From: Neptunitalea lumnitzerae
Lineage (GTDB): Bacteria; Bacteroidota; Bacteroidia; Flavobacteriales; Flavobacteriaceae
Assembly (NCBI RefSeq): GCF_027924185.1
Contig: NZ_BRVO01000002.1
Span: forward strand, 930,001 to 994,000
Length of the DNA: 64,000 nucleotides
Direction: 5' to 3'
Part shown: positions 1 to 7,130 of the stretch, piece after piece
Numbering within the stretch: position 1 is the stretch's first letter
Layout: every line of letters begins with the position of its first letter
Program-made: the position numbers and the translations under genes
Notes under the pieces: model-generated
Database searches by the model: none
The model's input: only the letters and a program-made list of their open reading frames with translations
What the model was told of the DNA's origin: nothing

Positions 1-19
1 AGGCTTATAAAAAGTGCTA

Positions 20-958
20 TCATCTTTTACTTAGATAAGCCCCTTTCTCTGGTATTTCTATGTAGTATACCTTTCTAGATTTATTGTTTAAGTACGTATC
101 TCTTAACCAAGGGTTATGCACCTTTAGTATTTTGTAGTTAATATCAAATTTTTTAGAAAACGCTACAAAGTCTTTCACAGCAGTATCTACCTTTACCTCA
201 TAAGAAGGAACTTCTTTATATAAATCCGACTTCTCAAACTGAAATCCATATTTATCAGGGTTGGACATAATTTCTTTAATTGCCAAAATTCTGAATACAT
301 ATCTTCCAGTTTCAGCACCCAATAATAAGTCATAGTAATTAGACGCCTCTTGACGCTCTAATTGATTACTTATACCACTTTGTCCTGCATTGTAAGCCGC
401 AGCAGCCAATGTCCAACTACCTAAACGCTCTTTTGCATCTTTTAAATACTCACAAGCAGCCTCCGTTGCTAGCTTTAAATTATAACGCTCATCTACGTTA
501 CTATTTACCTCTAACCCGTATTCTCTAGCAGTACTTTCCATAAACTGCCAAAAACCTTTAGCCCCTGCAGGGGAAGTAACATTTTGCAAACCACTCTCTA
601 TAACTGCCAAATATTTAAAATCATCTGGCACACCATGTTTCTTTAAAATAGGCTCTATTACAGGAAAGTATTTTTCGCTACGCTTAAACAACAGTAAGGC
701 ATTTGACTGCCAATATGTATTTACTAACAGCTCTCTATCTATACGCTCTAAAACTTCCGGATCATCAGTAGGCATTAATTCTCCAGAAAAAGATAAACTA
801 TCAGGAATTTGTAAAGCATAAATTTTTGTGATTTCTTCTTTCGTATCATTTTCTTTGTCAGGGGCGTGCTCTCTTGTATCACTCACGGCATTAATTAAAA
901 CAGCTGCCAATAATACAACACCAACTCCTCCTGCTATTTTTTTCAAGGGTATTAACAT
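20..958 (-). CDS. Membrane-anchored lytic transglycosylase (SLT domain)
   Basis: Predicted to cleave peptidoglycan glycan strands in the periplasm. The N-terminus is a single hydrophobic segment (about residues 8-25) that is a signal anchor. The SLT/MltD-like domain covers about residues 95-245: the catalytic glutamate lies in the motif AVIESGLQN (about residue 121), followed by SPAGAKGFWQFM, and AAAAYNAGQSG marks the second half of the fold. No LysM domain is seen, so it is shorter than typical MltD. I start it at the ATG at 958; the codon two positions upstream is TTG. It is transcribed away from the window edge side, with an alpha/beta hydrolase gene just upstream on the same strand (32 bp gap). 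Confidence 0.9.
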   Translation of the reverse strand: MLIPLKKIAGGVGVVLLAAVLINAVSDTREHAPDKENDTKEEITKIYALQIPDSLSFSGELMPTDDPEVLERIDRELLVNTYWQSNALLLFKRSEKYFPVIEPILKKHGVPDDFKYLAVIESGLQNVTSPAGAKGFWQFMESTAREYGLEVNSNVDERYNLKLATEAACEYLKDAKERLGSWTLAAAAYNAGQSGISNQLERQEASNYYDLLLGAETGRYVFRILAIKEIMSNPDKYGFQFEKSDLYKEVPSYEVKVDTAVKDFVAFSKKFDINYKILKVHNPWLRDTYLNNKSRKVYYIEIPEKGAYLSKR

Positions 959-989
959 AAGCAAAATTTATAGGGTTATTTCAAATATA

Positions 990-1655
990 CTAAATACTTG
1001 TAATCAAAGATGGTAAATGTTCGTTAAACCATTTAAAACGGTTAATAATCATAACGTGCGTACCCCCTTTTACTGTAATGCAGTCTTTAATTCTATGTAT
1101 AGGGAAAACTTTATCGTTATCACCTTGAATATGAACCACTGGTACAGGGTGCTTTTGTTTCCAATTTATAATGGTATCTAATGCCCAATCAATATATTGT
1201 TTATCACTAACCGATAGATACATTTTATAAAGTTCCAATCTATCACTAACAGTTTCTCCAAAAGCATACTTGGCAAGTAGCTCAATATTACTTACTAACC
1301 TTGTTGGCAATAACTTATGTAAATGTGTTATTCTAGAAAAATGCATTCTTGAAGGCATTTCAGACTCATGTTTAATACTACTTATTAAAATTACTTTCCT
1401 AGTTTTAATAATATTAGCCATTTCCTGAACTAAAATTCCACCAAATGAAACCCCAATTAACACTGGGTTTTCTTCTTTTATACTTTCAGTAAGTCGTTTT
1501 GCATATACCTCAATGGGTTCTTTTTTCTCAGGAATTAACCATTCCAAGTAATGAACATCATAGGTTTCTTCTGGCAATTCTATATGATCAAAAATTTTTT
1601 TATTAGCAGCCATTCCAGGCATAAAATAGACCGGAATTTTCTTTTTAACACTCAT
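990..1655 (-). CDS. Alpha/beta hydrolase family protein
   Basis: A 221-residue single-domain alpha/beta hydrolase. The nucleophile elbow is GVSFGG with Ser70, the acid is probably in the segment HIQGDNDKVF (about residues 175-184), and the catalytic histidine is probably His200 in GGTHVM. There is no signal peptide, so the protein should be cytoplasmic. The substrate cannot be told from sequence. It precedes the lytic transglycosylase gene in the same direction and may share its transcript. The ATG at 1655 is the only sensible start. Confidence 0.85.
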   Translation of the reverse strand: MSVKKKIPVYFMPGMAANKKIFDHIELPEETYDVHYLEWLIPEKKEPIEVYAKRLTESIKEENPVLIGVSFGGILVQEMANIIKTRKVILISSIKHESEMPSRMHFSRITHLHKLLPTRLVSNIELLAKYAFGETVSDRLELYKMYLSVSDKQYIDWALDTIINWKQKHPVPVVHIQGDNDKVFPIHRIKDCITVKGGTHVMIINRFKWFNEHLPSLITSI

Positions 1656-1692
1656 AAAATCAATTCTAACTTACTATATCTGAGATTTTTTG

Positions 1693-1700
1693 TAAATTTG
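1693..1700 (+). promoter_or_regulatory. Candidate -7 box (TAAATTTG) with a long structured leader
   Basis: TAAATTTG matches the Bacteroidota -7 consensus TANNTTTG. The upstream -33 element is degenerate. If used for the small GNAT gene it would give a leader of about 150 nt, which contains short inverted repeats at 1748-1763, 1770-1798 and 1803-1816. Confidence 0.4.
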
Positions 1701-1856
1701 TATTGTAAAAGTAGTATAATATCCTAAAACATTTAGCGGCACTTCCAAATGTTAACAAACATTTTGGTGTAGTAATACCTCATGTAAGGTATCTACTATT
1801 TGCTTTTTCAAGCAGATTATACTGTTTTCAATAGTTAGATAACACATAATCCATAT

Positions 1857-2150
1857 ATGATGAGTTTAGAAATTAATGATAATGATTTTTTACGTCAGTT
1901 TGAAGTAGAAATAAATGGAGAACTTGCTAAAATTGAATACGCTTTACAAGAAAAAAAGGTATTCTTAACAAAATTAAGCATCCCTGAAGATGCTGAAGAT
2001 TCTTTTAAAGATGACTTTATAAGAGCAGTCCTAAAGAAAATTGAGGAGAAAAACTGCCGAGTAGTTCCAACAAGTCCACAAATAGCAAAGTTCCTAAGAA
2101 AAAACAGAATGATCTACAAAGATTTATTACCAGTTGGTATTAGAATCTAG
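1857..2150 (+). CDS. Small GNAT-like N-acetyltransferase (YidJ/Acetyltransf_CG type)
   Basis: A 97-residue protein resembling the short GCN5-related acetyltransferase family: an N-terminal beta-rich part (residues 1-45), then an acidic helix, and a C-terminal segment with VVPTSPQIAKFLRKN, the place where the family keeps its short acetyl-CoA-binding and helical end. The substrate of the family is unknown. Two ATG codons stand in tandem at 1857 and 1860. The gene stands alone and is closed by a bidirectional terminator shared with ndk. Assignment is by overall pattern rather than a diagnostic active site. Confidence 0.7.
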   Translation: MMSLEINDNDFLRQFEVEINGELAKIEYALQEKKVFLTKLSIPEDAEDSFKDDFIRAVLKKIEEKNCRVVPTSPQIAKFLRKNRMIYKDLLPVGIRI

Positions 2151-2161
2151 GTGAAAAAATT

Positions 2162-2187
2162 AAAAAGAGGCTTTAAAGCCTCTTTTT
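2162..2187. terminator. Bidirectional intrinsic terminator between GNAT gene and ndk
   Basis: A perfect 26-bp palindrome (core AAGAGGCTTTAAAGCCTCTT) flanked by A and T runs, placed between two convergent genes, so it can end transcripts from both sides. Confidence 0.9.
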
Positions 2188-2194
2188 TTATTCT

Positions 2195-2614
2195 TTAAAA
2201 TATTTCTCTTCCAGAAAAATGGAATGCTCCTTCAATAGCTGCATTTTCATCACTGTCAGATCCATGTACTGCATTCTCTTGTATAGAGTTTGCAAAGGTT
2301 TTACGTATGGTACCTTCTGCTGCATCTTCAGGATTTGTTGCTCCTATTAAAGTTCTGAAATCCTCTACAGCATTTTCTTTTTCTAAAATAGCTGCTACAA
2401 TTGGACCTCTTGTCATAAAAGTAACTAGCTCTCCAAAAAACGGACGTTCGTTGTGTACCGCATAAAACGCTTCTGCGTCTTCTTTAGAAAGTTTGGTATA
2501 CTTCATTGCTACAATTTTAAATCCTGCTGTTTGAATTTTCTCTAAAATAGCCCCGATATTGCCATTTTCAACCGCATCAGGCTTAATCATTGTAAAAGTT
2601 CTATTAGTTGCCAT
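2195..2614 (-). CDS. ndk: Nucleoside-diphosphate kinase
   Basis: Transfers the gamma phosphate of ATP to nucleoside diphosphates, balancing NTP and dNTP pools. At 139 residues it has the usual family length. The phosphorylated histidine is His117 in the signature NAVHGSDS, and Lys11 in the opening TMIKPDAV is the conserved phosphate-binding lysine. The gene is monocistronic, with nrnA divergently placed upstream. Confidence 0.97.
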   Translation of the reverse strand: MATNRTFTMIKPDAVENGNIGAILEKIQTAGFKIVAMKYTKLSKEDAEAFYAVHNERPFFGELVTFMTRGPIVAAILEKENAVEDFRTLIGATNPEDAAEGTIRKTFANSIQENAVHGSDSDENAAIEGAFHFSGREIF

Positions 2615-2680
2615 CGTTTAATAATTATTTTTCAACAAATTTACTCTTTTTGACATTATCCGCAAGCTAAAGCCCTAATG

Positions 2681-2712
2681 TTTACAGGTAAGGTATAAAA
2701 TCTGTATATTCG
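2681..2712 (+). promoter_or_regulatory. Promoter for nrnA-gldI-PPIase operon
   Basis: TTTA, 20 nt, then TATATTCG: close to the Bacteroidota consensus TTTG-N19-TANNTTTG. The nrnA ATG follows 7 nt after the -7 box, so the leader is very short. Confidence 0.55.
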
Positions 2713-2719
2713 CATTATT

Positions 2720-3742
2720 ATGAATACACAAGAAATTACGCTTTTAAAAGATTTATTAGCTAACGCTAAGAATATCATAATAATACCTCACAAAAACCCT
2801 GACGGTGATGCTATGGGATCTACTTTAGGATTATGGCATTACTTAAAATCTAAAGGACACAACGCTACCATTATTAGCCCTAATGATTACCCTACCTTTT
2901 TAAAATGGTTACCAGGTGAATCAGAAGTTTTAAAGTTTGATAGCGAATATGATGTAGCCATTAGAAAAATAAAAGAGGCCGACTTAATATTTACTTTAGA
3001 CTTTAATGATTTTAGCAGAACTGACAGAATACAACCTTATCTAGAAGCTGCTTCTGCTAAATTTGTAATGATAGACCATCATCAAAGTCCAAGCGACTAT
3101 GCTACTGTCACCTATTCAGATGCTACAATGAGTTCTACCTGTGAAATGGTGTATCACTTTATAAACTACTTAGGAGACACAGCTAATATTACCAAAGAAA
3201 TAGCAGATTGCTTATATACAGGTATCATGACAGATACAGGCTCTTTTAGATTTGCTAGCACTACTAGCACAACACATAGAGTTATAGCTGCCTTAATAGA
3301 TTGTGGAGCTGAAAACGCTGCAATACATTCTAACATCTATGATGCCAACAGTATAAGTAGATTACATTTATTAGGTTGTGCTCTAAAAAATCTTACGGTT
3401 CTCACTGAATATAACACTGCCTATATTACCTTAAGCAAAGAGGAATTAACTTCTTATAATTTTGAAAAAGGAGATACCGAAGGATTTGTAAACTACGGAC
3501 TTTCTTTAACTGGAATTAAATTTGCTGCTATTTTTATAGAAAATATTAATTCAGACGAAGCGTTTGTAAAGATATCTTTGCGCTCTAAAGGAAATTTTGA
3601 TGTTAATTTGTTCTCTAGAAGTCATTTTAATGGCGGCGGACATATTAATGCTGCAGGAGGTAGAAGTGATTTATCTTTAGAAGAAACTACAAAAAGATTT
3701 GAAGAATTAGTAAAGTACCACCAAGATCAATTAGTTGATTAA
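2720..3742 (+). CDS. nrnA: DHH/DHHA1 phosphoesterase, NrnA-like oligoribonuclease / pAp phosphatase
   Basis: Predicted to degrade short oligoribonucleotides and 3'-phosphoadenosine 5'-phosphate in the cytoplasm. The DHH domain (residues 1-200) shows HKNPDGDAMG (His24, Asp28, Asp30), Asp94, and MIDHHQSP with Asp119-His120-His121, all metal ligands. The DHHA1 domain ends with FNGGGHINAAGG. The length of 340 residues is typical. The stop codon abuts the gldI start with no gap, an order I recognise as common in flavobacteria, so the two are surely cotranscribed. The substrate (nanoRNA, pAp or cyclic dinucleotide products) is not decided by sequence. Confidence 0.9.
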   Translation: MNTQEITLLKDLLANAKNIIIIPHKNPDGDAMGSTLGLWHYLKSKGHNATIISPNDYPTFLKWLPGESEVLKFDSEYDVAIRKIKEADLIFTLDFNDFSRTDRIQPYLEAASAKFVMIDHHQSPSDYATVTYSDATMSSTCEMVYHFINYLGDTANITKEIADCLYTGIMTDTGSFRFASTTSTTHRVIAALIDCGAENAAIHSNIYDANSISRLHLLGCALKNLTVLTEYNTAYITLSKEELTSYNFEKGDTEGFVNYGLSLTGIKFAAIFIENINSDEAFVKISLRSKGNFDVNLFSRSHFNGGGHINAAGGRSDLSLEETTKRFEELVKYHQDQLVD

Positions 3743-4303
3743 ATGAAAAAATATTTTGCAATTTTAAGTTTAACCTTATTTGTTTTTTCATGTTCAGACC
3801 CTGAACCGAGAAAACCTATTACTTCTACATCAGGAACCTTTTTTAAAGAGTCGGTAGAACGAAATAAAAAGATTCTTGAAAAAGAAGAATCGTATATTCA
3901 AAAAATTATTGAAAAAGATTCTACACATACCTATTACCCTTCTGAAGAAGGTTTTTGGTTTACGTATACCGATAAAAGAGATGATACCGATTATACTCCG
4001 AAAGAAAATGATTTAGTTGCACTTATTTATGATATACAAACTTTAAACGGGAAAACCATTTATAGCAAGGCTGTTATTGATACTACCCTGTACAAAGTAG
4101 ACAAGCAAGAAAACTTATTCTTAGGACTTAGAAAAGCTGTAAAATTGCTAAAAAAGGGTGAAAAAGCAACATTTTTCTTCCCTTCTTCTCTAGCCTACGG
4201 CTATATTGGTGATCAGAAAAAAATAGGCGTTAACACCCCTTTAAAAAGTACCTTACAAATATTAGAAATTCAAAAATCAAACGATTCAATTACAACAAAT
4301 TAA
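3743..4303 (+). CDS. gldI: Gliding motility lipoprotein GldI, FKBP-type prolyl isomerase
   Basis: A 186-residue lipoprotein: the signal peptide ends in VFSC with Cys17 as the lipidated residue. The rest is an FKBP-like peptidyl-prolyl isomerase domain, with GLRKAVKLLKKGEKATFFFPSSLAYGY as its core (cut here for description, about residues 128-155). GldI is required for gliding in Flavobacterium johnsoniae and is thought to help fold extracytoplasmic gliding/T9SS proteins. It sits between nrnA (0 bp gap) and a second prolyl isomerase lipoprotein (2 bp gap), so two folding catalysts are made from one transcript. Confidence 0.9.
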   Translation: MKKYFAILSLTLFVFSCSDPEPRKPITSTSGTFFKESVERNKKILEKEESYIQKIIEKDSTHTYYPSEEGFWFTYTDKRDDTDYTPKENDLVALIYDIQTLNGKTIYSKAVIDTTLYKVDKQENLFLGLRKAVKLLKKGEKATFFFPSSLAYGYIGDQKKIGVNTPLKSTLQILEIQKSNDSITTN

Positions 4304-4305
4304 TT

Positions 4306-5454
4306 ATGAAGAAACTCTTTATGCTTTGCGCATTTGCGTTACTAGCTGTTTCTGCTGGTAGCTGCCAAAAGAAAGATTACAAAAATTTAGGCGACGGCCT
4401 TTTTGCCGACATTCAAACAAATAAAGGCAATATTATTGTTAAATTATACTTTGAAGAAACCCCTGTTACAGTAGCTAACTTTGTTTCTTTAGCAAATGGT
4501 ACAAACCCAAAAGTAGCTGATTCATTAAAAGGAAAACCTTTTTATGACAATACAATATTCCACAGAGTTATTAAAGATTTTATGATTCAAGGTGGAGATA
4601 TTTTAGGTACTGGTGCAGGAAAACCTGGTTACCAATTTGAAGATGAAATTGTTGATACATTAAAATTTGATGGAAAAGGTATTTTAGCAATGGCTAATGC
4701 TGGACCTGGTACTAACGGAAGTCAATTTTTTATAACACACAAAGAAACTCCATGGTTAACTGGTAGACATACCATTTTCGGAAAAGTTGTTAAAGGTATT
4801 GAAGTAGTTGATACTATTGCTGCTGTAAAAGTAGAACAAAGAAGTAACAAACCTTTACAACCTATTACAGTTAAACATGTAGAAATTATACAAAATGGTA
4901 AAGCAGCTAAGAAATTTGATGCTGCTGAAGTATTTGAAAAATACTTTGTTGATAAAGAACTAAAAGAAAAAGAAGCCGCAGAGAAATTAGCAGCTCATAA
5001 AGCTAAATTTTTAGAAGAAACAGCAAAACAAAAACAAGAGGCTATCACCTCAGACTCTGGAATACAAATCTATTACCTAAACAAATCAGAAGGTGAAAAG
5101 CCAGAATTAGGTAGTAAAGTATTAGTTAACTATGCTGGTTACTTAGCTGAAGATGGTACCCTTTTCGATTCTAATATTAAAGAGGTAGCAGAACAATTTG
5201 GTAAGTACGATGCTAGAAGAGACCAGATGAATGGTTACACTCCTTCTCCAATGGATTACAAAAATAGCTCTAACCTTATTGCTGGCTTTAAAGAAGCACT
5301 ATTGCAAATGAAAGTGGGAGATAAAGTAAGGGTATTTATACCATTTTATCTAGGATATGGTGAAAGAGGCGCAGGTGGTGTAATACCAGGAAACGCAGAC
5401 TTAGTATTTGATCTTGAAATTGTAGGTATTAAAAGTAGCCCTACAGGAAACTAA
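4306..5454 (+). CDS. Exported lipoprotein with cyclophilin and FKBP domains
   Basis: A 382-residue dual-family prolyl isomerase. The lipoprotein signal ends in SAGSC with Cys20. The cyclophilin domain (about residues 30-200) contains FHRVIKDFMIQGGD and NGSQFFIT. A charged helical linker (about 205-250) leads to an FKBP domain (about 265-378) with VLVNYAGYL and [19 protein letters not shown]. Cyclophilin-FKBP fusions are known from flavobacteria and some protists. Cotranscription with gldI implies a role in folding envelope or secreted proteins. A cytoplasmic relative without a signal is encoded at 38210-39142. Confidence 0.92.
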   Translation: MKKLFMLCAFALLAVSAGSCQKKDYKNLGDGLFADIQTNKGNIIVKLYFEETPVTVANFVSLANGTNPKVADSLKGKPFYDNTIFHRVIKDFMIQGGDILGTGAGKPGYQFEDEIVDTLKFDGKGILAMANAGPGTNGSQFFITHKETPWLTGRHTIFGKVVKGIEVVDTIAAVKVEQRSNKPLQPITVKHVEIIQNGKAAKKFDAAEVFEKYFVDKELKEKEAAEKLAAHKAKFLEETAKQKQEAITSDSGIQIYYLNKSEGEKPELGSKVLVNYAGYLAEDGTLFDSNIKEVAEQFGKYDARRDQMNGYTPSPMDYKNSSNLIAGFKEALLQMKVGDKVRVFIPFYLGYGERGAGGVIPGNADLVFDLEIVGIKSSPTGN

Positions 5455-5472
5455 ATAAAAATATCAGTAAAT

Positions 5473-5512
5473 AAAAAACGGCTGTACTTTGTAGTAAGTA
5501 CAGCCGTTTTTT
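5473..5512. terminator. Bidirectional terminator after the PPIase operon
   Basis: An inverted repeat of 11 G/C-containing pairs (CGGCTGTACTT / AAGTACAGCCG, 6-nt loop) extended by 6 A-T pairs into A and T runs, between convergent genes. Confidence 0.9.
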
Positions 5513-5533
5513 TATATAAACGAATTCCATAAA

Positions 5534-5923
5534 TCAATTAGAACCTGCATTGTGAAGTAATTTATTAATCATACTACCATTTAAAGGTTTTATCAAATAA
5601 TCTTTTACTTGAGGAAAGCGCTTTGCACTATTTTTATCTATTGGGCTTGTACTAGAAGTGGCTACTACAATGCGAATTGTATTAAATTTTTTGTTGTTAG
5701 ATAAAATTTCAAGAAAATCCCACCCATTTATCTTAGGCATATTTAGGTCTAACAAAATCATATCTGGTAAAATTTCCTCAAGCGCACTAAGCGCATCAGC
5801 CGGGTCTTCAAAACAATAAATATCTCCAGAAAAATTGCAATTTGTAAATAGACGTCTATTAATAAAATTAGATATTTTCTGGTCGTCTACTAAAAAAACA
5901 GTTTTAGGGATTGTGGGGTTCAT
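5534..5923 (-). CDS. Single-domain response regulator (receiver only)
   Basis: A 129-residue CheY-like receiver without an output domain. The acidic pair is Asp13-Asp14 in FLVDDQ, the phosphoacceptor is Asp59 in LLDLNMP, and Lys112 in IKPL is the conserved lysine; a Thr/Ser switch position lies in VVATSS (about residues 87-91). It follows the kinase-like gene by 11 bp on the same strand, so the two form a pair. With no effector domain it must act by protein contact or phosphorelay. Confidence 0.92.
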   Translation of the reverse strand: MNPTIPKTVFLVDDQKISNFINRRLFTNCNFSGDIYCFEDPADALSALEEILPDMILLDLNMPKINGWDFLEILSNNKKFNTIRIVVATSSTSPIDKNSAKRFPQVKDYLIKPLNGSMINKLLHNAGSN

Positions 5924-5934
5924 ATTAAAAAATT

Positions 5935-6780
5935 TTACTCAAACTTTTTATTATTTACTACATCATAACTTTTGGCTATGGTAGCTTTAATTATAGTGTC
6001 TAAATCTTGTGCACTAGCTTTTAAATAAGGCAATATTACAGTAACTAATTCGGTACAATCTGTAGTATCACAAGTATCTAACAAACCTAAAATTCTAGTT
6101 AACGGCTCTCTCACATTGTGTGAGTTCACAGAAATCATTTCTAAAAGCATATTATTCTTCTCCTTAATGCTTTTAGTTCTTTTTCTAATAATTTCTTTTT
6201 GATGAGAAATTATGGAGTTAATTTCTTCATTTTTTTTCTCAATCTCTTTTAAAGCCTTTCGTAAGTTTTTGTTATTTTTTTCAAGCTCTCTTCTAAGTAT
6301 CAACTGCTGATACTTTCCAGAAAAAGTTTCTACAAACAATCTTAAAATATCTAAATCTTCTATTTGAAAGACTTCGGTATCATCTGATAATAACGATAAA
6401 TAGATTTCAGCATTTGAATAGTCAAAATACCATGACCACAATTTAGGATTTGAACATTTAGATACACAAAAAGGTAAATACATGTCTAATTTAGCATCTA
6501 ACTCTCTATAAATGGGCACCTTAGTTAAACTAAGTTCTTTTTCATACGGAAACAAGTCTATACCATTTATAAACTCATACTTTTTTGGTTTAAATAGTAT
6601 AACTCTTGAGATACCATTCTTGGTAATATGAATACGCATCTCTTTAAATGTGAAGAAAAATTTTAGACTATGGCTTGTTACCTCTGCCAACTCCTTAATA
6701 GAATTGATAGTTGATAGCTTACTGGAGTATTTTGAAAATGCCTCGTAAGTTAAACGATATTTTAGGTTTTGAGAATGCAA
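5935..6780 (-). CDS. Histidine-kinase-like protein: GAF-like, coiled coil, phosphoacceptor helix, no ATPase domain
   Basis: A 281-residue protein. Residues 20-160 resemble a GAF sensory domain. Residues 165-215 are a charged coiled coil. Residues 216-270 look like the dimerisation/phosphoacceptor helices of a histidine kinase, with His221 in SHNVREPLTRILGLL. The ORF then stops: no N, G1, F or G2 boxes of a HATPase domain follow, and the receiver gene starts 11 bp later. So it may accept or pass phosphate (Hpt-like) but should not autophosphorylate alone. Start: a TAG lies two codons upstream of the TTG at 6780, and the first internal ATG is at codon 48, so I accept TTG. No transmembrane segment is seen. 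Confidence 0.75.
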   Translation of the reverse strand: MHSQNLKYRLTYEAFSKYSSKLSTINSIKELAEVTSHSLKFFFTFKEMRIHITKNGISRVILFKPKKYEFINGIDLFPYEKELSLTKVPIYRELDAKLDMYLPFCVSKCSNPKLWSWYFDYSNAEIYLSLLSDDTEVFQIEDLDILRLFVETFSGKYQQLILRRELEKNNKNLRKALKEIEKKNEEINSIISHQKEIIRKRTKSIKEKNNMLLEMISVNSHNVREPLTRILGLLDTCDTTDCTELVTVILPYLKASAQDLDTIIKATIAKSYDVVNNKKFE

Positions 6781-7130
6781 AGGCTAGGGGCGTTAAGAAT
6801 TAAAATCTTAAAAGTTAATATTCTATTAGTTTTTTCATTTGTAATTTTTCAATAAACTAACAGCACCTTTACAAGAAAATGCAGGATATCCTTGCTTCAT
6901 AAGAACACTACATAAAAGATTAGTGCACATAGCAAAAATATAAAGTACCGAAAAACGTTCGCAATTCGGTACTATACTTTCTTTATTAATCACGGATTTA
7001 TTCCGTGCTTCAGATAAGTACATTTAATGTGTTGGATAGTTAGTTATTTTATAAGAATCCAAAAATATATTTTTTTTAGTAAAAAAAAACGAAAAGTTAT
7101 TTTTTTACACTTATCTGAAATTTTATAACA
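6781..7130. other. Gene-poor 350 bp region with inverted repeats and a doubtful 62-codon ORF
   Basis: Between the kinase-like gene and pepD. It holds compact inverted repeats: AGTACCGAA / TTCGGTACT (6944-6973, 12-nt loop), CACGGA / TCCGTG (6991-7007, 5-nt loop) and the palindrome AGGATATCCT (6883-6892). A 62-codon ORF runs on the minus strand at 6835-7023 (ends ...SLLKNYK) and covers all of them; it has five cysteines, no clear signal and no family I recognise. The part 7040-7120 is very A/T-rich. It could be a small RNA, a small gene or a decayed gene; the sequence alone does not decide. Confidence 0.4.
6835..7023 (-). CDS. Doubtful small ORF, unknown
   Basis: A 62-residue reading frame with an ATG start, lying inside a region of inverted repeats. 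Its composition (several Cys, Lys-rich end, a hydrophobic stretch at residues 24-42) is compatible with a small protein, but no motif is recognised and there is no clear promoter. It may be a chance frame over a structured RNA. Confidence 0.2.
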   Translation of the reverse strand: MYLSEARNKSVINKESIVPNCERFSVLYIFAMCTNLLCSVLMKQGYPAFSCKGAVSLLKNYK

